Positions 53,243 to 61,500 of a stretch of 64,000 bases of DNA are shown one piece after another; position 1 is the first letter of the stretch, and the number at the start of each line of letters is the position of its first letter. Both the position numbers and the translations under genes were made by a program. Where the stretch lies: contig DATFFH010000077.1 of the NCBI GenBank assembly GCA_035250245.1, positions 1-64,000 of the forward strand, read 5' to 3'. The DNA comes from Luteimonas_C sp035250245 (GTDB lineage Bacteria > Pseudomonadota > Gammaproteobacteria > Xanthomonadales > Xanthomonadaceae). Under the pieces are notes generated by a model, which saw only the letters and a list, made by a program, of their open reading frames with translations, ran no database searches and was not told the DNA's origin.

Positions 53243-53763
53243 TACTTCTTGCCTTGCGCGGGCCGGCCCTGCGCGGACTTGGGCAGGATCGTCGTCTTGA
53301 CCCGGCCGCCGCCGCCGCCGCCATTGCTTTCGATCTGGCCGGTCTTCATGTTGTAGGTGATCCGCGGGCCGCTGGTGCTGCCGCGCGGGTTCTCCATGTA
53401 GGCGTTGCCGATGAAGACGATGGTCTCGGTGGTGAGGTCGTAATCCACCTTGTCGGCGCGCGCGGTGACTGGGGCGCCGTCGTCCATTTCCTGTTTCATC
53501 ACCACTTGGCTGCCGGTGAATACCGCGCGGGTCGGATCGCCGTTCTTCACGGTCAGCTCCGCAACGCTGGATTTGATGTCCAGCGTGCCCTGGGTGATAT
53601 GCACGCCGCCGCTGAAGACGGTGGGCGCGCTTTCGTCGGTCGAGCCCTTCTGGTTGCCGGCATCGACGTTGATCGGCTTGTTGCGGTCGCTCGAACGCGC
53701 CCAGGCCGGCGCGGCCGCCGACGCCAGGGCGAAGGCGAGCAAGGCGAGACCAGAGCGTGTCAT
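53242..53763 (-). CDS. lptA: LPS transport periplasmic protein LptA
   Basis: 173 residues from MTRSGLALLAFALASAAAPA, a signal peptide. LptA bridges the periplasm with beta-jellyroll units; seen here are PINVDAGNQKGS, FSGGVHITQGTLDIKSSVAE, VDYDLTTETIVFIGNAYMEN and GPRITYNMKTGQI, then a poly-Gly run and a basic tail. The first four codons (MTRS) and the start lie inside one arm of the long palindrome at 53752-53913, and no ribosome-binding site is visible, so translation may depend on coupling or on the folded RNA. Confidence 0.94.
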
Positions 53764-53913
53764 GCACTTTGAAGCACTTTCCCGCACGCCTGGGCCGCCG
53801 CGATGCAGCGTTGCGGGCCTTGCCAAGGCGGCCAGCCTTGGCGGCGGCCCGCGCCTTGCCTCGCGACGGCCCAGACGCGCGGATAAAGCACTCCAAAGTG
53901 CATAACACGCTCT
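53752..53913. repeat. Long palindrome filling the lptC-lptA junction
   Basis: About 162 bp folding almost end to end: AGAGCGTGTCATGCACTTTG (53752-53771) pairs with the complement of 53894-53913, and the match continues through CGCCTGGGCCGCCGCG to near CCTTGCCAAGGC at the tip. Mismatches are mostly transitions, keeping G-U pairs. One end reaches the lptC stop codon and the other includes the lptA start and its first codons. Confidence 0.85.
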
Positions 53914-54475
53914 AGCGGCGGGTCGAAGGGTCATAAGTGGTCCGGACCTGGGAATTGAACTCGTAGCGCTTGGTCTTCAGATCGGTCTCGAAGCCCTGAC
54001 CGCGCAGTATAAGACCCGGCTGGGTGACCGTGACGAGCTCGGGGGTGCTGGCCCGGTTCGCGTCCGGGAAAACGTTCAGCTGTGCGGTAGCCATCTTCAC
54101 CGGGCGCGGATCGCCTGGCGGGCTGTCCACGTTCACGTCGCCCTTCAGCCGCACCTCTTCGCCCTTGGCGCTGACCCAGGCGTCCTGCGAACGCACCTGC
54201 CAATACGCGCCCTGCTTGTCGGGGAAGAAGAACAGCGGCGTCTGCAGGGTCATGGTCTTGTCGTCGGGCCTGCGCTTGAGTTGCGGCGCGCGCAGGGTGA
54301 AGGCTTCCTTGCCGTGCTCGTCCAGCGAGACGATTTCGAAATCCCTGAGCACGTAATCCGGCCGGTCGCTGCGCGCCGCCGACGGTTGCGACTGTTGCCG
54401 CTGCTTCCATAGCGACCAGCCGCTGAAGACCGCGGCCAGCAGCAGGGCCAAGGTCAATAGGCCGCGCCAGTTCAT
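53912..54475 (-). CDS. lptC: LPS export system protein LptC
   Basis: 187 residues. One N-terminal membrane anchor (GLLTLALLLAAVFSGWSLW) and a periplasmic jellyroll (DYVLRDFEIVSLDEHGKEAF; KTMTLQTPLFFFPDKQG; RLKGDVNVDSPPGDPRPV). It passes LPS from LptBFG to LptA. The start overlaps kdsC by ATGA and its stop lies at the edge of the palindrome. Confidence 0.94.
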   Translation of the reverse strand: MNWRGLLTLALLLAAVFSGWSLWKQRQQSQPSAARSDRPDYVLRDFEIVSLDEHGKEAFTLRAPQLKRRPDDKTMTLQTPLFFFPDKQGAYWQVRSQDAWVSAKGEEVRLKGDVNVDSPPGDPRPVKMATAQLNVFPDANRASTPELVTVTQPGLILRGQGFETDLKTKRYEFNSQVRTTYDPSTRR

Positions 54476-55020
54476 GGCGACAAGGCCTGCTCAAGGACGC
54501 GCTGGGTCAAACTCTGCGCTTCGAGGACAAGATCGCAGAATTCGCGCGCCGCGCCTTCGCCGCCGCGCGCCAGGGTGCGCCAGTGCGCATGGGCGAGCGC
54601 GGAGCCGTGCGCATTGGCCGGAGCCACGGCCAAGCCGACGCGCGACATCGGCGCCAAGTCGGCCAGGTCGTCGCCCATGAAGGACACCTGTTCCAAACCG
54701 ATGCCCAACCGCTGCGCGATGCCGCTCACGCAGGCGAGTTTGTCGCCGATGCCGATGCAGGCTTCCACGCCCAAATCGTGCGCGCGCGCCTGCGCCGCCG
54801 CGCTCGCGCGCGCAGTGACGAAGGCGACATGGATGCCGTGCTTGCGCAGCAAGGCCAGGCCTTGGCCGTCGAGCACGCTGAAGGCTTTGGATTCGCGGCC
54901 TTCGCTATCGAAGTACAGGCGTCCGTCGGTGAGCGTGCCGTCGACGTCGAAGCAGGCGAGCTTGATCTTCGCGGCGCGGGCCAGCAGGTCGGCGGGGTAG
55001 GCGGGTTCGGGAGAGCTCAC
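54472..55020 (-). CDS. kdsC: 3-Deoxy-D-manno-octulosonate 8-phosphate phosphatase KdsC
   Basis: 182 residues. HAD phosphatase making Kdo from Kdo-8-P. Catalytic Asp pair in LACFDVDGTLTDGRLYFDSEG, VTARASAAAQARAHDLG, and FMGDDLADLAPMSRVGLAVA for Mg binding. It lacks a cap domain, as usual. It lies between kdsD and lptC, and the three act in one pathway to LPS. Confidence 0.96.
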   Translation of the reverse strand: MSSPEPAYPADLLARAAKIKLACFDVDGTLTDGRLYFDSEGRESKAFSVLDGQGLALLRKHGIHVAFVTARASAAAQARAHDLGVEACIGIGDKLACVSGIAQRLGIGLEQVSFMGDDLADLAPMSRVGLAVAPANAHGSALAHAHWRTLARGGEGAAREFCDLVLEAQSLTQRVLEQALSP

Positions 55021-55028
55021 GGGAGCGG

Positions 55029-56030
55029 TTAAACCACGCGCGCGCGCAACAGGTCGTGAATGTTGAGCGCGCCGACCACGCGCCGCTCGGCGTCGACCAC
55101 CAGCAGCGCGTTGATCTTGTGCGCCTCCATCAATTGCGCCGCTTCCACGGCCAGCCGGTCCGGAGCGATGGTCTTGGGCGAGTGGGTCATCACTTCGGAG
55201 ATCAGCGTATTGCGCAGGTCGGCGCGGTCGTCGTCCAGGGTGCGGCGCAGGTCGCCGTCGGTGAACAGACCCAGAAGACGGCCGTCGGCATCGACCACCG
55301 CGGTCATGCCCAGGCGCTTGCGGCTCATCTCGACCAGGGCCTCGCTCAAGCGCGCGGTCTCGCGCACCTTGGGCACTTCTTCGCCGGCGTGCATCACGTC
55401 GGAGATGTGCAGCAGCAAGCGCCGGCCAAGGCTGCCGGCCGGGTGCGAACGCGCGAAATCGTCGGCGGTGAAGCCGCGCGCGTCGAGCAGCGCGACCGCC
55501 AGCGCGTCGCCCATCGCCAACGAGGCGGTGGTGCTGGAAGTGGGGGCCAGATCAAGCGGGCAGGCTTCGGCGGGCACGCTGACGTCAAGATGGATGTCGG
55601 CTTCGCCGGCCAGGGTCGACTGGGCGCGGCCGGTCATCGCGATCAAGCGGTTGCCCTGGCGCTTGAGCACCGGCAGCAAGGTCAGCACTTCTTCGCTTTC
55701 GCCGGAATAGGACAAGGCGAGCACGATGTCGGCATCGGTGATCATGCCCAGGTCGCCGTGGCCGGCCTCGCCCGGATGCACGTAGAACGCAGGCGTACCG
55801 GTGGAGGCGAGCGTCGCGGCGATCTTGCGCGCGATGTGGCCGGACTTGCCCATGCCCGTGCAAACCACCCGGCCGTGCGCGGCCAGGATCATTTCGCAGG
55901 CGGCGGAAAACGCGCCGTCGATGCGCGCGCCGACGGCGTCCAACCCGCGCGCTTCGATCTCGAAGACGCGACGGCCGCTGGCGGCGAGCGCGCCGGGCGC
56001 GACGGGAGCATGGGAAATGTCGTTTGCCAT
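55029..56030 (-). CDS. kdsD: D-Arabinose-5-phosphate isomerase KdsD
   Basis: 333 residues. SIS domain (MGKSGHIARKIAATLASTGT; VHPGEAGHGDLGMI; LALSYSGESEEV) followed by two CBS domains (VSRKRLGMTAVVDADGRLLG and the final EAHKINALLVVDAERRVVGA). It converts ribulose-5-P to arabinose-5-P, the first step to Kdo. First gene of the kdsD-kdsC-lptC-lptA-lptB-rpoN run. Confidence 0.96.
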   Translation of the reverse strand: MANDISHAPVAPGALAASGRRVFEIEARGLDAVGARIDGAFSAACEMILAAHGRVVCTGMGKSGHIARKIAATLASTGTPAFYVHPGEAGHGDLGMITDADIVLALSYSGESEEVLTLLPVLKRQGNRLIAMTGRAQSTLAGEADIHLDVSVPAEACPLDLAPTSSTTASLAMGDALAVALLDARGFTADDFARSHPAGSLGRRLLLHISDVMHAGEEVPKVRETARLSEALVEMSRKRLGMTAVVDADGRLLGLFTDGDLRRTLDDDRADLRNTLISEVMTHSPKTIAPDRLAVEAAQLMEAHKINALLVVDAERRVVGALNIHDLLRARVV

Positions 56031-56165
56031 TTCGAGGACGCGGGCTTTCCGCTAGGCTATTGAGGCCATTTTACGCGCATCCCCCGCTAAAACGCCCGCT
56101 TCGGCGGCCTACGCGGCCCGGCCGGTCCCGGCCGAAACTCCCGATCCCACCCGACGGTTCCTAAA

Positions 56166-56402
56166 TTGGACGCAAACACCATCCGCGATTTGATCGAAAA
56201 AGGCCTGCCCGGCGCCAGCGCCGAGGTGTCCGGCGCCGACGGCGTGCACTTCGAAGCCACCGTGGTCGCCGAAGCCTTCCGCGGCAAATTGCCGCTAGCC
56301 CGGCACCGCCTGGTTTACGCCACGCTCGGCGAACGCATGGGCGGCGAGATCCATGCCTTGGCGCTGAAGACCCTGACGCCGGAAGAAGCCGGTCGGCCCT
56401 GA
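56166..56402 (+). CDS. ibaG: BolA family protein IbaG
   Basis: 78 residues with a TTG start; no ATG is in frame near it. The BolA fold is seen in DANTIRDLIEKGLPGASAEV, DGVHFEATVVAEAFRGKLPL and HRLVYATLGERMGGEIHALA, with a His ligand available for 2Fe-2S binding with a monothiol glutaredoxin. The IbaG type is usually upstream of murA, as here, with repeat C4 between. Confidence 0.93.
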   Translation: MDANTIRDLIEKGLPGASAEVSGADGVHFEATVVAEAFRGKLPLARHRLVYATLGERMGGEIHALALKTLTPEEAGRP

Positions 56403-56411
56403 CCGCTTTTC

Positions 56412-56488
56412 GTAGAGTCGAGCTTGCTCGACTGCCTTTCGTCCCAATAACGACTAGATCAACAGCAGTCGAGCAAGCTCGACTCTAC
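56412..56488. repeat. Repeat C copy 4
   Basis: GTAGAGTCGAGCTTGCTCGA to TCGAGCAAGCTCGACTCTAC, 77 bp, between ibaG and murA. The central change (CCTG to CTTG) is matched in both arms. Confidence 0.9.
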
Positions 56489-56511
56489 AAAATCGACAAC
56501 CCAGAGCCCTC

Positions 56512-57768
56512 ATGCAAAAAATCGTAGTCACCGGCGGCACGCCGCTCCACGGCGAAGTCCGCATCTCCGGCGCCAAGAACGCGGTGCTGCCCATCCTGTG
56601 CGCCGCTTTGTTGGCCGACGGTCCGGTGACGATCGACAACGTGCCCGACCTGCACGACGTCAAGACCACGCTGAAGCTGCTGGGCGAACTGGGTGTCGGC
56701 ATCGACCGCAACGGCGGTTCCAAACTCACCTTGGACGCGCGCGGCGTGCATAGCCACGTCGCGCCGTACGAATTGGTCAAGACCATGCGCGCCTCGGTGC
56801 TGGTGCTGGGGCCGCTGCTGGCACGCTTTGGCGACGCGGAAGTTTCGCTGCCGGGCGGTTGCGCGATCGGTTCGCGGCCGGTCGATTTGCACATCAAGGG
56901 CCTGCAAGCGTTGGGCGCGGAGATCAACGTCGACCATGGCTTCATCAAGGCCAAGGCGTCGAAGCTCAAAGGCGCGCGCGTGGTGTTCGAGACGGTTTCC
57001 GTCGGCGCCACCGAGAACGTGCTGATGGCCGCGGCGCTGGCTTCCGGCACCAGCGTGCTGGAGAACGCGGCGATGGAGCCGGAGATCGTCGACCTGGCCG
57101 CCTGCCTCAACGCGATGGGCGCGGACGTCGAAGGCGCGGGCAGCCCGCGCATCGTGGTGCGCGGCGTCGAGCGCCTGCACGGCGGCGCGCATTCGGTGCT
57201 GCCCGACCGCATCGAAACCGGCACTTTCCTGGTCGCCGCGGCGATGACCGGCGGCCGCGTCACGACCACCCACGCCCGGCCCGATACCTTGCACGCGGTG
57301 ATGGCGAAGCTGGAAGAAGCCGGCGCGAAGATCGACGCCGATGGCGACCGCATCACTCTGGATATAGCCGGCAAGCGTCCGAAGGCGGTCAACATCGTCA
57401 CCGCGCCGCATCCGGCTTTCCCCACCGACATGCAGGCCCAGTTCATGGCGATGAACTGCATCGCCGAAGGCACCGCCAGCATCGACGAGACCATCTTCGA
57501 AAACCGCTTCATGCATGTGCAGGAGTTGATCCGTCTGGGCGCCGACATCCGCGTCGACGGCAACCACGCTACCGTGCACGGCGTGGCCCAGCTCAGCGGC
57601 GCACCGGTGATGGCGACCGACTTGCGCGCATCGGCTTCGCTGATCCTGGCCGGCCTGGTCGCCGACGGCGAAACCACGATCGACCGCATCTACCATCTGG
57701 ATCGCGGCTACGAGAACATCGAACAGAAGCTCGGCGGGCTGGGCGCGAAGATCCGGCGGATCGGATGA
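56512..57768 (+). CDS. murA: UDP-N-acetylglucosamine 1-carboxyvinyltransferase
   Basis: 418 residues. First committed step of peptidoglycan precursor synthesis, joining enolpyruvate to UDP-GlcNAc. GEVRISGAKNAVLPIL at the start, the catalytic Cys in LPGGCAIGSRPVDLH (so fosfomycin-sensitive in principle) and TAPHPAFPTDMQAQFMAMNC. The stop overlaps the ATG of the next gene. Confidence 0.98.
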   Translation: MQKIVVTGGTPLHGEVRISGAKNAVLPILCAALLADGPVTIDNVPDLHDVKTTLKLLGELGVGIDRNGGSKLTLDARGVHSHVAPYELVKTMRASVLVLGPLLARFGDAEVSLPGGCAIGSRPVDLHIKGLQALGAEINVDHGFIKAKASKLKGARVVFETVSVGATENVLMAAALASGTSVLENAAMEPEIVDLAACLNAMGADVEGAGSPRIVVRGVERLHGGAHSVLPDRIETGTFLVAAAMTGGRVTTTHARPDTLHAVMAKLEEAGAKIDADGDRITLDIAGKRPKAVNIVTAPHPAFPTDMQAQFMAMNCIAEGTASIDETIFENRFMHVQELIRLGADIRVDGNHATVHGVAQLSGAPVMATDLRASASLILAGLVADGETTIDRIYHLDRGYENIEQKLGGLGAKIRRIG

Positions 57769-58085
57769 ACATTTCCTATCGCAACAAGCCACGTTTCGGC
57801 TTCCGGCGCCGGTTGTTCGTCGGCTTGCTGATTCTGATCGCCGCTTACGTGGGCTATGCGTCCTACGTCGGCATGGCGTTCACTGCCGGCATTCCGAACG
57901 AGGACATGGACTGGAACGGCGACGGCGTGGTCAGCAAGGACGAGATCCTGCAGTCCTGGTACGCGGTGACCGTGAAGAAGACCAAGGAAGGCAATCGCGA
58001 GTGCAGCGCGTTCGCCTGGCGCGGCAGCGGGGAATCGATTCGGGTCGATTGCAAGACCACGATGGGCGATTCCGGCAAAAGATAG
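57765..58085 (+). CDS. Membrane-anchored EF-hand protein
   Basis: 106 residues. A basic N-terminus, one membrane helix (LFVGLLILIAAYVGYASYVG), then a short domain with one EF-hand loop (DWNGDGVVSKDE: ligands D1, N3, D5, S9, E12) and two Cys that may pair. It should hold calcium outside the membrane. It is coupled with murA through an ATGA overlap. I do not recognise the family; a cell-wall link is inferred from the coupling. Confidence 0.75.
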   Translation: MNISYRNKPRFGFRRRLFVGLLILIAAYVGYASYVGMAFTAGIPNEDMDWNGDGVVSKDEILQSWYAVTVKKTKEGNRECSAFAWRGSGESIRVDCKTTMGDSGKR

Positions 58086-58099
58086 CTTGCGTTTTTTGC

Positions 58100-58127
58100 C
58101 CCCTCTCCCGCTGCAGGAGAGGGCTAA
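58100..58127. repeat. Repeat E hairpin, single half (copy 6)
   Basis: CCCCTCTCCCGCTGCAGGAGAGGG between convergent genes; preceded by T-runs on the + strand and followed by none, so it may help end transcription. Confidence 0.65.
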
Positions 58128-58132
58128 AGCAG

Positions 58133-58816
58133 TCAACGCAGCGACTGCAGCGTCAGATCCATCTCGTCCTGGCCGTTCTTGCGCTGCAGGATGCGCGCCG
58201 GCACCGGCAGGCCGGGGACCACCCACGCCACGGTCTGCTTGTTGCCGTCGTTGCGGATCACCTTGGTGGCTTGTTTCTGCTTGCCTTCGACGGTGATCGT
58301 TTCCTTGCCGGCGATTTCGTAGCTGAGCTGCTTGGCGCGGCCGTCTTCGACCATGCGATAGTTCAGCGGCTTGCCAGCTGCGACGTCGCGCGCGATCGCC
58401 AGATTGATCAGCATGCCGTCCATGTCGCCGGCTTTCAGCGCCACGGGCCCCGCACGGTCGGATTTCACGTCGCCGCTCCAGCGCGCTTCGCCTTTGGCCC
58501 AGTCGTAGGTCGCCGTCTTGTTGACCTTCTTGATCAACAGCAGCGAGGAATCGTTGCTGGACAGCGGACGCCACTGGCCGTTGCGGTCCTCGAACGTGGT
58601 GGACTGGGTGAGGCTGGCGCCGCTGCTGCGGATGTTGAGCGTGTATTTCCACTGATTGCCGCCGGCCGGTTGCAGGGTCATCTTGCCGGTGCCGACGATG
58701 CCCATGTAGTTGGCTTGATAATCGGCCGAAAACGCATCGACGGCGGCGGCCGGGAAGCTGGCGCAGGCCGTGGCGAACAGCGCGGCGGAAAAGAACGATT
58801 TGACGGCGATGGCCAT
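58133..58816 (-). CDS. DUF3108 periplasmic protein
   Basis: 227 residues with signal peptide (AALFATACASFPAAAVDA). DUF3108 motifs: FSADYQANYMGIVGTGKMTL, YTLNIRSSGASLTQSTTFED, YDWAKGEARWSGDVK, GDMDGMLINLAIARDVAAGK and a final GLPVPARILQRKNGQDEMDL. Function unknown; members are periplasmic beta-rich proteins often near purN in Xanthomonadaceae. It is the second of two paralogues in tandem, 3 nt after the first. Confidence 0.9.
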   Translation of the reverse strand: MAIAVKSFFSAALFATACASFPAAAVDAFSADYQANYMGIVGTGKMTLQPAGGNQWKYTLNIRSSGASLTQSTTFEDRNGQWRPLSSNDSSLLLIKKVNKTATYDWAKGEARWSGDVKSDRAGPVALKAGDMDGMLINLAIARDVAAGKPLNYRMVEDGRAKQLSYEIAGKETITVEGKQKQATKVIRNDGNKQTVAWVVPGLPVPARILQRKNGQDEMDLTLQSLR

Positions 58817-58818
58817 GC

Positions 58819-59613
58819 TTACTGACTCCTGTTGTATTGGATCAGGCGCAGGTCGGTGACGTCCTCGCCGTCCTTGCGCTGCACCATCCGGATCGGCGTC
58901 GGCACGCCGTACGAGACCCAGAGGATGGTTTCTTCGTTGCCGCTGCGCACCCGCGCCACGCGCATCGCGTTGTAGTCCAGGTCGTCGACGCTGACTTTCT
59001 CCAGCTCGGTCGAGACCGCGTATTCGTGATTGCGCACCCGGCCGTCGTCGACGAAACGGTATTGCAGATGCTTGCCGGGCTGGGCGTCGCGCACGATCGC
59101 CAGGTTGATCAGCAGCGCGCTCATGTCGCCGTCCTGCAGCGGCACCGCGGCGCGGCGGTCTTTCTTGACGTCGCCCTGCCAGATCGCGGTGCGCGTGTTC
59201 CAGTCGTAAGTGCCGGTGTTCTCCTTGCCCGAGAACAGCGCGTGGCGCACGGTGGCCTGGGTCAAGGGGCGATAGCGGCCTTCGACCACGTCGAACAGCG
59301 TGCTTTGCTCGATGTTGAGCGAAGCCAGCCGCGCCAGCCCGCGGGTGCCGCGCAAACCCAGATCCACGCGCCAGCGGCCGTCGTCCAGGCGCGCCACCTG
59401 CAGCGTCGCATCGCCCACGCGCTTGCCGGCGCGGTAGACCTCGTAATCGGCGACGAAAGGCTGCAGCACCGGCGGCACCGGAGCCGCCACGGGGGCAATA
59501 GCAGCGTCGGCAGGCGGCGTTGCGCTTTGCGCAGGCGCCGCGGGTTCGGCGGCTTCCTGCGCGCGCGCAGCGGCGAGCGGCAGCAATAGGAGCAGGGCTA
59601 GGCGGCGGATCAT
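58819..59613 (-). CDS. DUF3108 periplasmic protein, paralogue
   Basis: 264 residues with signal peptide (to ARAQ) and an Ala/Pro-rich linker before the DUF3108 domain (FVADYEVYRAGKRVGDATLQ; YDWNTRTAIWQGDVKKDRRA; GDMSALLINLAIVRDAQPGK; GVPTPIRMVQRKDGEDVTDL). It shares the layout of its downstream paralogue, which suggests tandem duplication. The start overlaps the purN stop by ATGA. Confidence 0.9.
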   Translation of the reverse strand: MIRRLALLLLLPLAAARAQEAAEPAAPAQSATPPADAAIAPVAAPVPPVLQPFVADYEVYRAGKRVGDATLQVARLDDGRWRVDLGLRGTRGLARLASLNIEQSTLFDVVEGRYRPLTQATVRHALFSGKENTGTYDWNTRTAIWQGDVKKDRRAAVPLQDGDMSALLINLAIVRDAQPGKHLQYRFVDDGRVRNHEYAVSTELEKVSVDDLDYNAMRVARVRSGNEETILWVSYGVPTPIRMVQRKDGEDVTDLRLIQYNRSQ

Positions 59614-60335
59614 TCGGAAGGGGCGGATACCAGTCGGCCGGCGGAATCTAAGTGCAAAGGCGTAAACAGGGTATGACCATCCACCTCTGCAGTTGTTCCG
59701 CGTTCATTAAGTCGGCCCGAAACCGCCAACTGCAGCACGGCGACCAGGAGCGGATGTTCGCGTTCCAGCACGCGCTGGGCGAGGGTTTCGGCGTCGTCGC
59801 CGGGCACGACCGGAATCCGCGCCTGCGCGATCACCGCGCCGGCATCCAGCTCCGGAATCACGAAATGTACGCTGACGCCGTGTTCCGCATCGCCGGCCTC
59901 CAGCGCCCGCGCATGGGTTTTCAGGCCGCGGTATTTGGGCAGCAGCGAAGGGTGGATGTTGAGCATGCGGCCGCGGAAGCGTTGCACCAGCGCATCGCCG
60001 AGGATGCGCATGTAACCGGCGCAGACGATCCAGTCCGGCGCGCAGGCCGCGAGTGCGTCGCCGAGTTCGCGTTCGAATTCCGCCTTGTCGGCGTACGTCT
60101 TCGCGTCGCGGCTCCAGCGCAAAGCCTCGGGTACGCGCTGCAAGGCTTGCGCGTTCGGTTTGTCGGAGAACACGCCGACGATCTCGGCGTCCAGACGGCC
60201 ATCGGTGGCGGCGTCGAGCAGCGCTTGCAAGTTGCTGCCGCGGCCCGACGCGAGCACCGCGATGCGCGAAGGAGCCGATGCTTTTGTGGGAGGGGCTTCA
60301 GCCCCTCCCACAAGATTCGAATGCTTGGTCGACAA
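59610..60335 (-). CDS. purN: Phosphoribosylglycinamide formyltransferase
   Basis: 241 residues, about 25 longer than usual at the N-terminus. It formylates GAR with 10-formyl-THF. RIAVLASGRGSNLQALLDA, the catalytic Asn-His in MLNIHPSLLPKYRGLKTH and DAGAVIAQARIPV are present. The only plausible start (60335) precedes a perfect 13-bp palindrome (60284-60313) that encodes LVGGAEAPPTK, so the extra N-terminus is repeat DNA read as protein. It follows purM by 9 nt. Confidence 0.95.
   Translation of the reverse strand: MSTKHSNLVGGAEAPPTKASAPSRIAVLASGRGSNLQALLDAATDGRLDAEIVGVFSDKPNAQALQRVPEALRWSRDAKTYADKAEFERELGDALAACAPDWIVCAGYMRILGDALVQRFRGRMLNIHPSLLPKYRGLKTHARALEAGDAEHGVSVHFVIPELDAGAVIAQARIPVVPGDDAETLAQRVLEREHPLLVAVLQLAVSGRLNERGTTAEVDGHTLFTPLHLDSAGRLVSAPSE
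60284..60313. repeat. Perfect palindrome inside the purN 5' end
   Basis: 13-base arms TTGTGGGAGGGGC and GCCCCTCCCACAA with loop TTCA. Resembles a single REP hairpin, read in frame as part of PurN. Confidence 0.85.
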
Positions 60336-60344
60336 GCGCAGTGT

Positions 60345-61391
60345 TCAGCCGATGCGCACGCGCTCGCCGCCGCGCGCGGCCACGACCGCGCCGATCCGGC
60401 GATGCGCCAAGCCCAGCCGGTCGAGATCGCTTTCGATCGCCGCCGCCTCGTTCTGCGCGACGACCAGCACGAAACCCACGCCGCAATTGAAGGTGCGCCA
60501 CATGTCTTCCTGCGGCACCGCGCCTTCGCGCTGCAGCCAATCGAACACCGGCGGCAACACGATCGCGGAGGCTTCGATATCCAAACCCAGGCCGTCCGGA
60601 ATCACACGGATGATGTTCTCGGTGATGCCGCCGCCGGTGATGTGCGCCATCGCATGCAGGTCGTGTTTCGACAGCAATTCCAGGATCGGCTTCACGTACA
60701 GCGTCGTCGGCGCCATCAGCGCATCGACCAGCTTGACGCCGCCGACATCCAAATCGGCGGGACGCCCGGCGCGATCGTAGATGCGCCGGATCAGCGAATA
60801 GCCGTTCGAATGCGGACCGCTGGAGGCGATGCCGATCAGCAGATCGCCTTCGCGCACCTTAGCCCCGTCGAGCAGCTTGGATTTCTCCACCGCGCCGACG
60901 GTGAAGCCGGCCAGGTCGTATTCGCCGGGCGGATACATGTCCGGCATCTCCGCGGTCTCACCGCCGATCAGCGCGCAGCCGGACATTTCGCAGCCTTTGG
61001 CGATGCCGCCGACCACGGCGACCGTGGTATCCACGTCCAATTTGCCGGTGGCGAAATAATCCAGGAAGAACAGCGGTTCGGCGCCCTGCACCAGCACGTC
61101 GTTCACGCACATGCCGACCAGATCGATGCCGATGGTGTCGTGGCGGTTCAGCTGCTGCGCCAGCTTCAGTTTGGTGCCGACGCCGTCGGTGCCCGAAACC
61201 AGCACGGGCTCGCGGTATTTGCCGGACAGATCGAACAGAGCGCCGAAGCCGCCCAGGCCGCCCATCACTTCGGGGCGGAAGCTGCGTTTGACCAGGGGTT
61301 TGATCCGTTCGACGACTTCGTTGCCGGCGTCGATATCGACGCCCGCGTCGCGGTAGGTGAGGGGGCTGGGAGTCGTCACGGCTGCTCGCAA
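60345..61391 (-). CDS. purM: Phosphoribosylformylglycinamidine cyclo-ligase
   Basis: 348 residues. It closes the imidazole ring to AIR with ATP. Motifs: YRDAGVDIDAGNEVVERIKP, VSGTDGVGTKLKLAQQLNRH, DLVGMCVNDVLVQGAEPLFF, GGETAEMPDMYPPGEYDLAG and GIASSGPHSNGYSLIR. First gene of purM-purN-DUF3108-DUF3108, divergent from the DUF2066 gene with 109 nt between. Confidence 0.98.
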   Translation of the reverse strand: MRAAVTTPSPLTYRDAGVDIDAGNEVVERIKPLVKRSFRPEVMGGLGGFGALFDLSGKYREPVLVSGTDGVGTKLKLAQQLNRHDTIGIDLVGMCVNDVLVQGAEPLFFLDYFATGKLDVDTTVAVVGGIAKGCEMSGCALIGGETAEMPDMYPPGEYDLAGFTVGAVEKSKLLDGAKVREGDLLIGIASSGPHSNGYSLIRRIYDRAGRPADLDVGGVKLVDALMAPTTLYVKPILELLSKHDLHAMAHITGGGITENIIRVIPDGLGLDIEASAIVLPPVFDWLQREGAVPQEDMWRTFNCGVGFVLVVAQNEAAAIESDLDRLGLAHRRIGAVVAARGGERVRIG

Positions 61392-61500
61392 GGCGCTGGG
61401 ACGGCGATTTTAGCAGCGCCGGGCGCGCGAACATGGACGCGAGCGCGCGCCTGCGGCACCATTTCGGCTGGCGCAGCGTACGGCGCGACAGGATCCAGGC

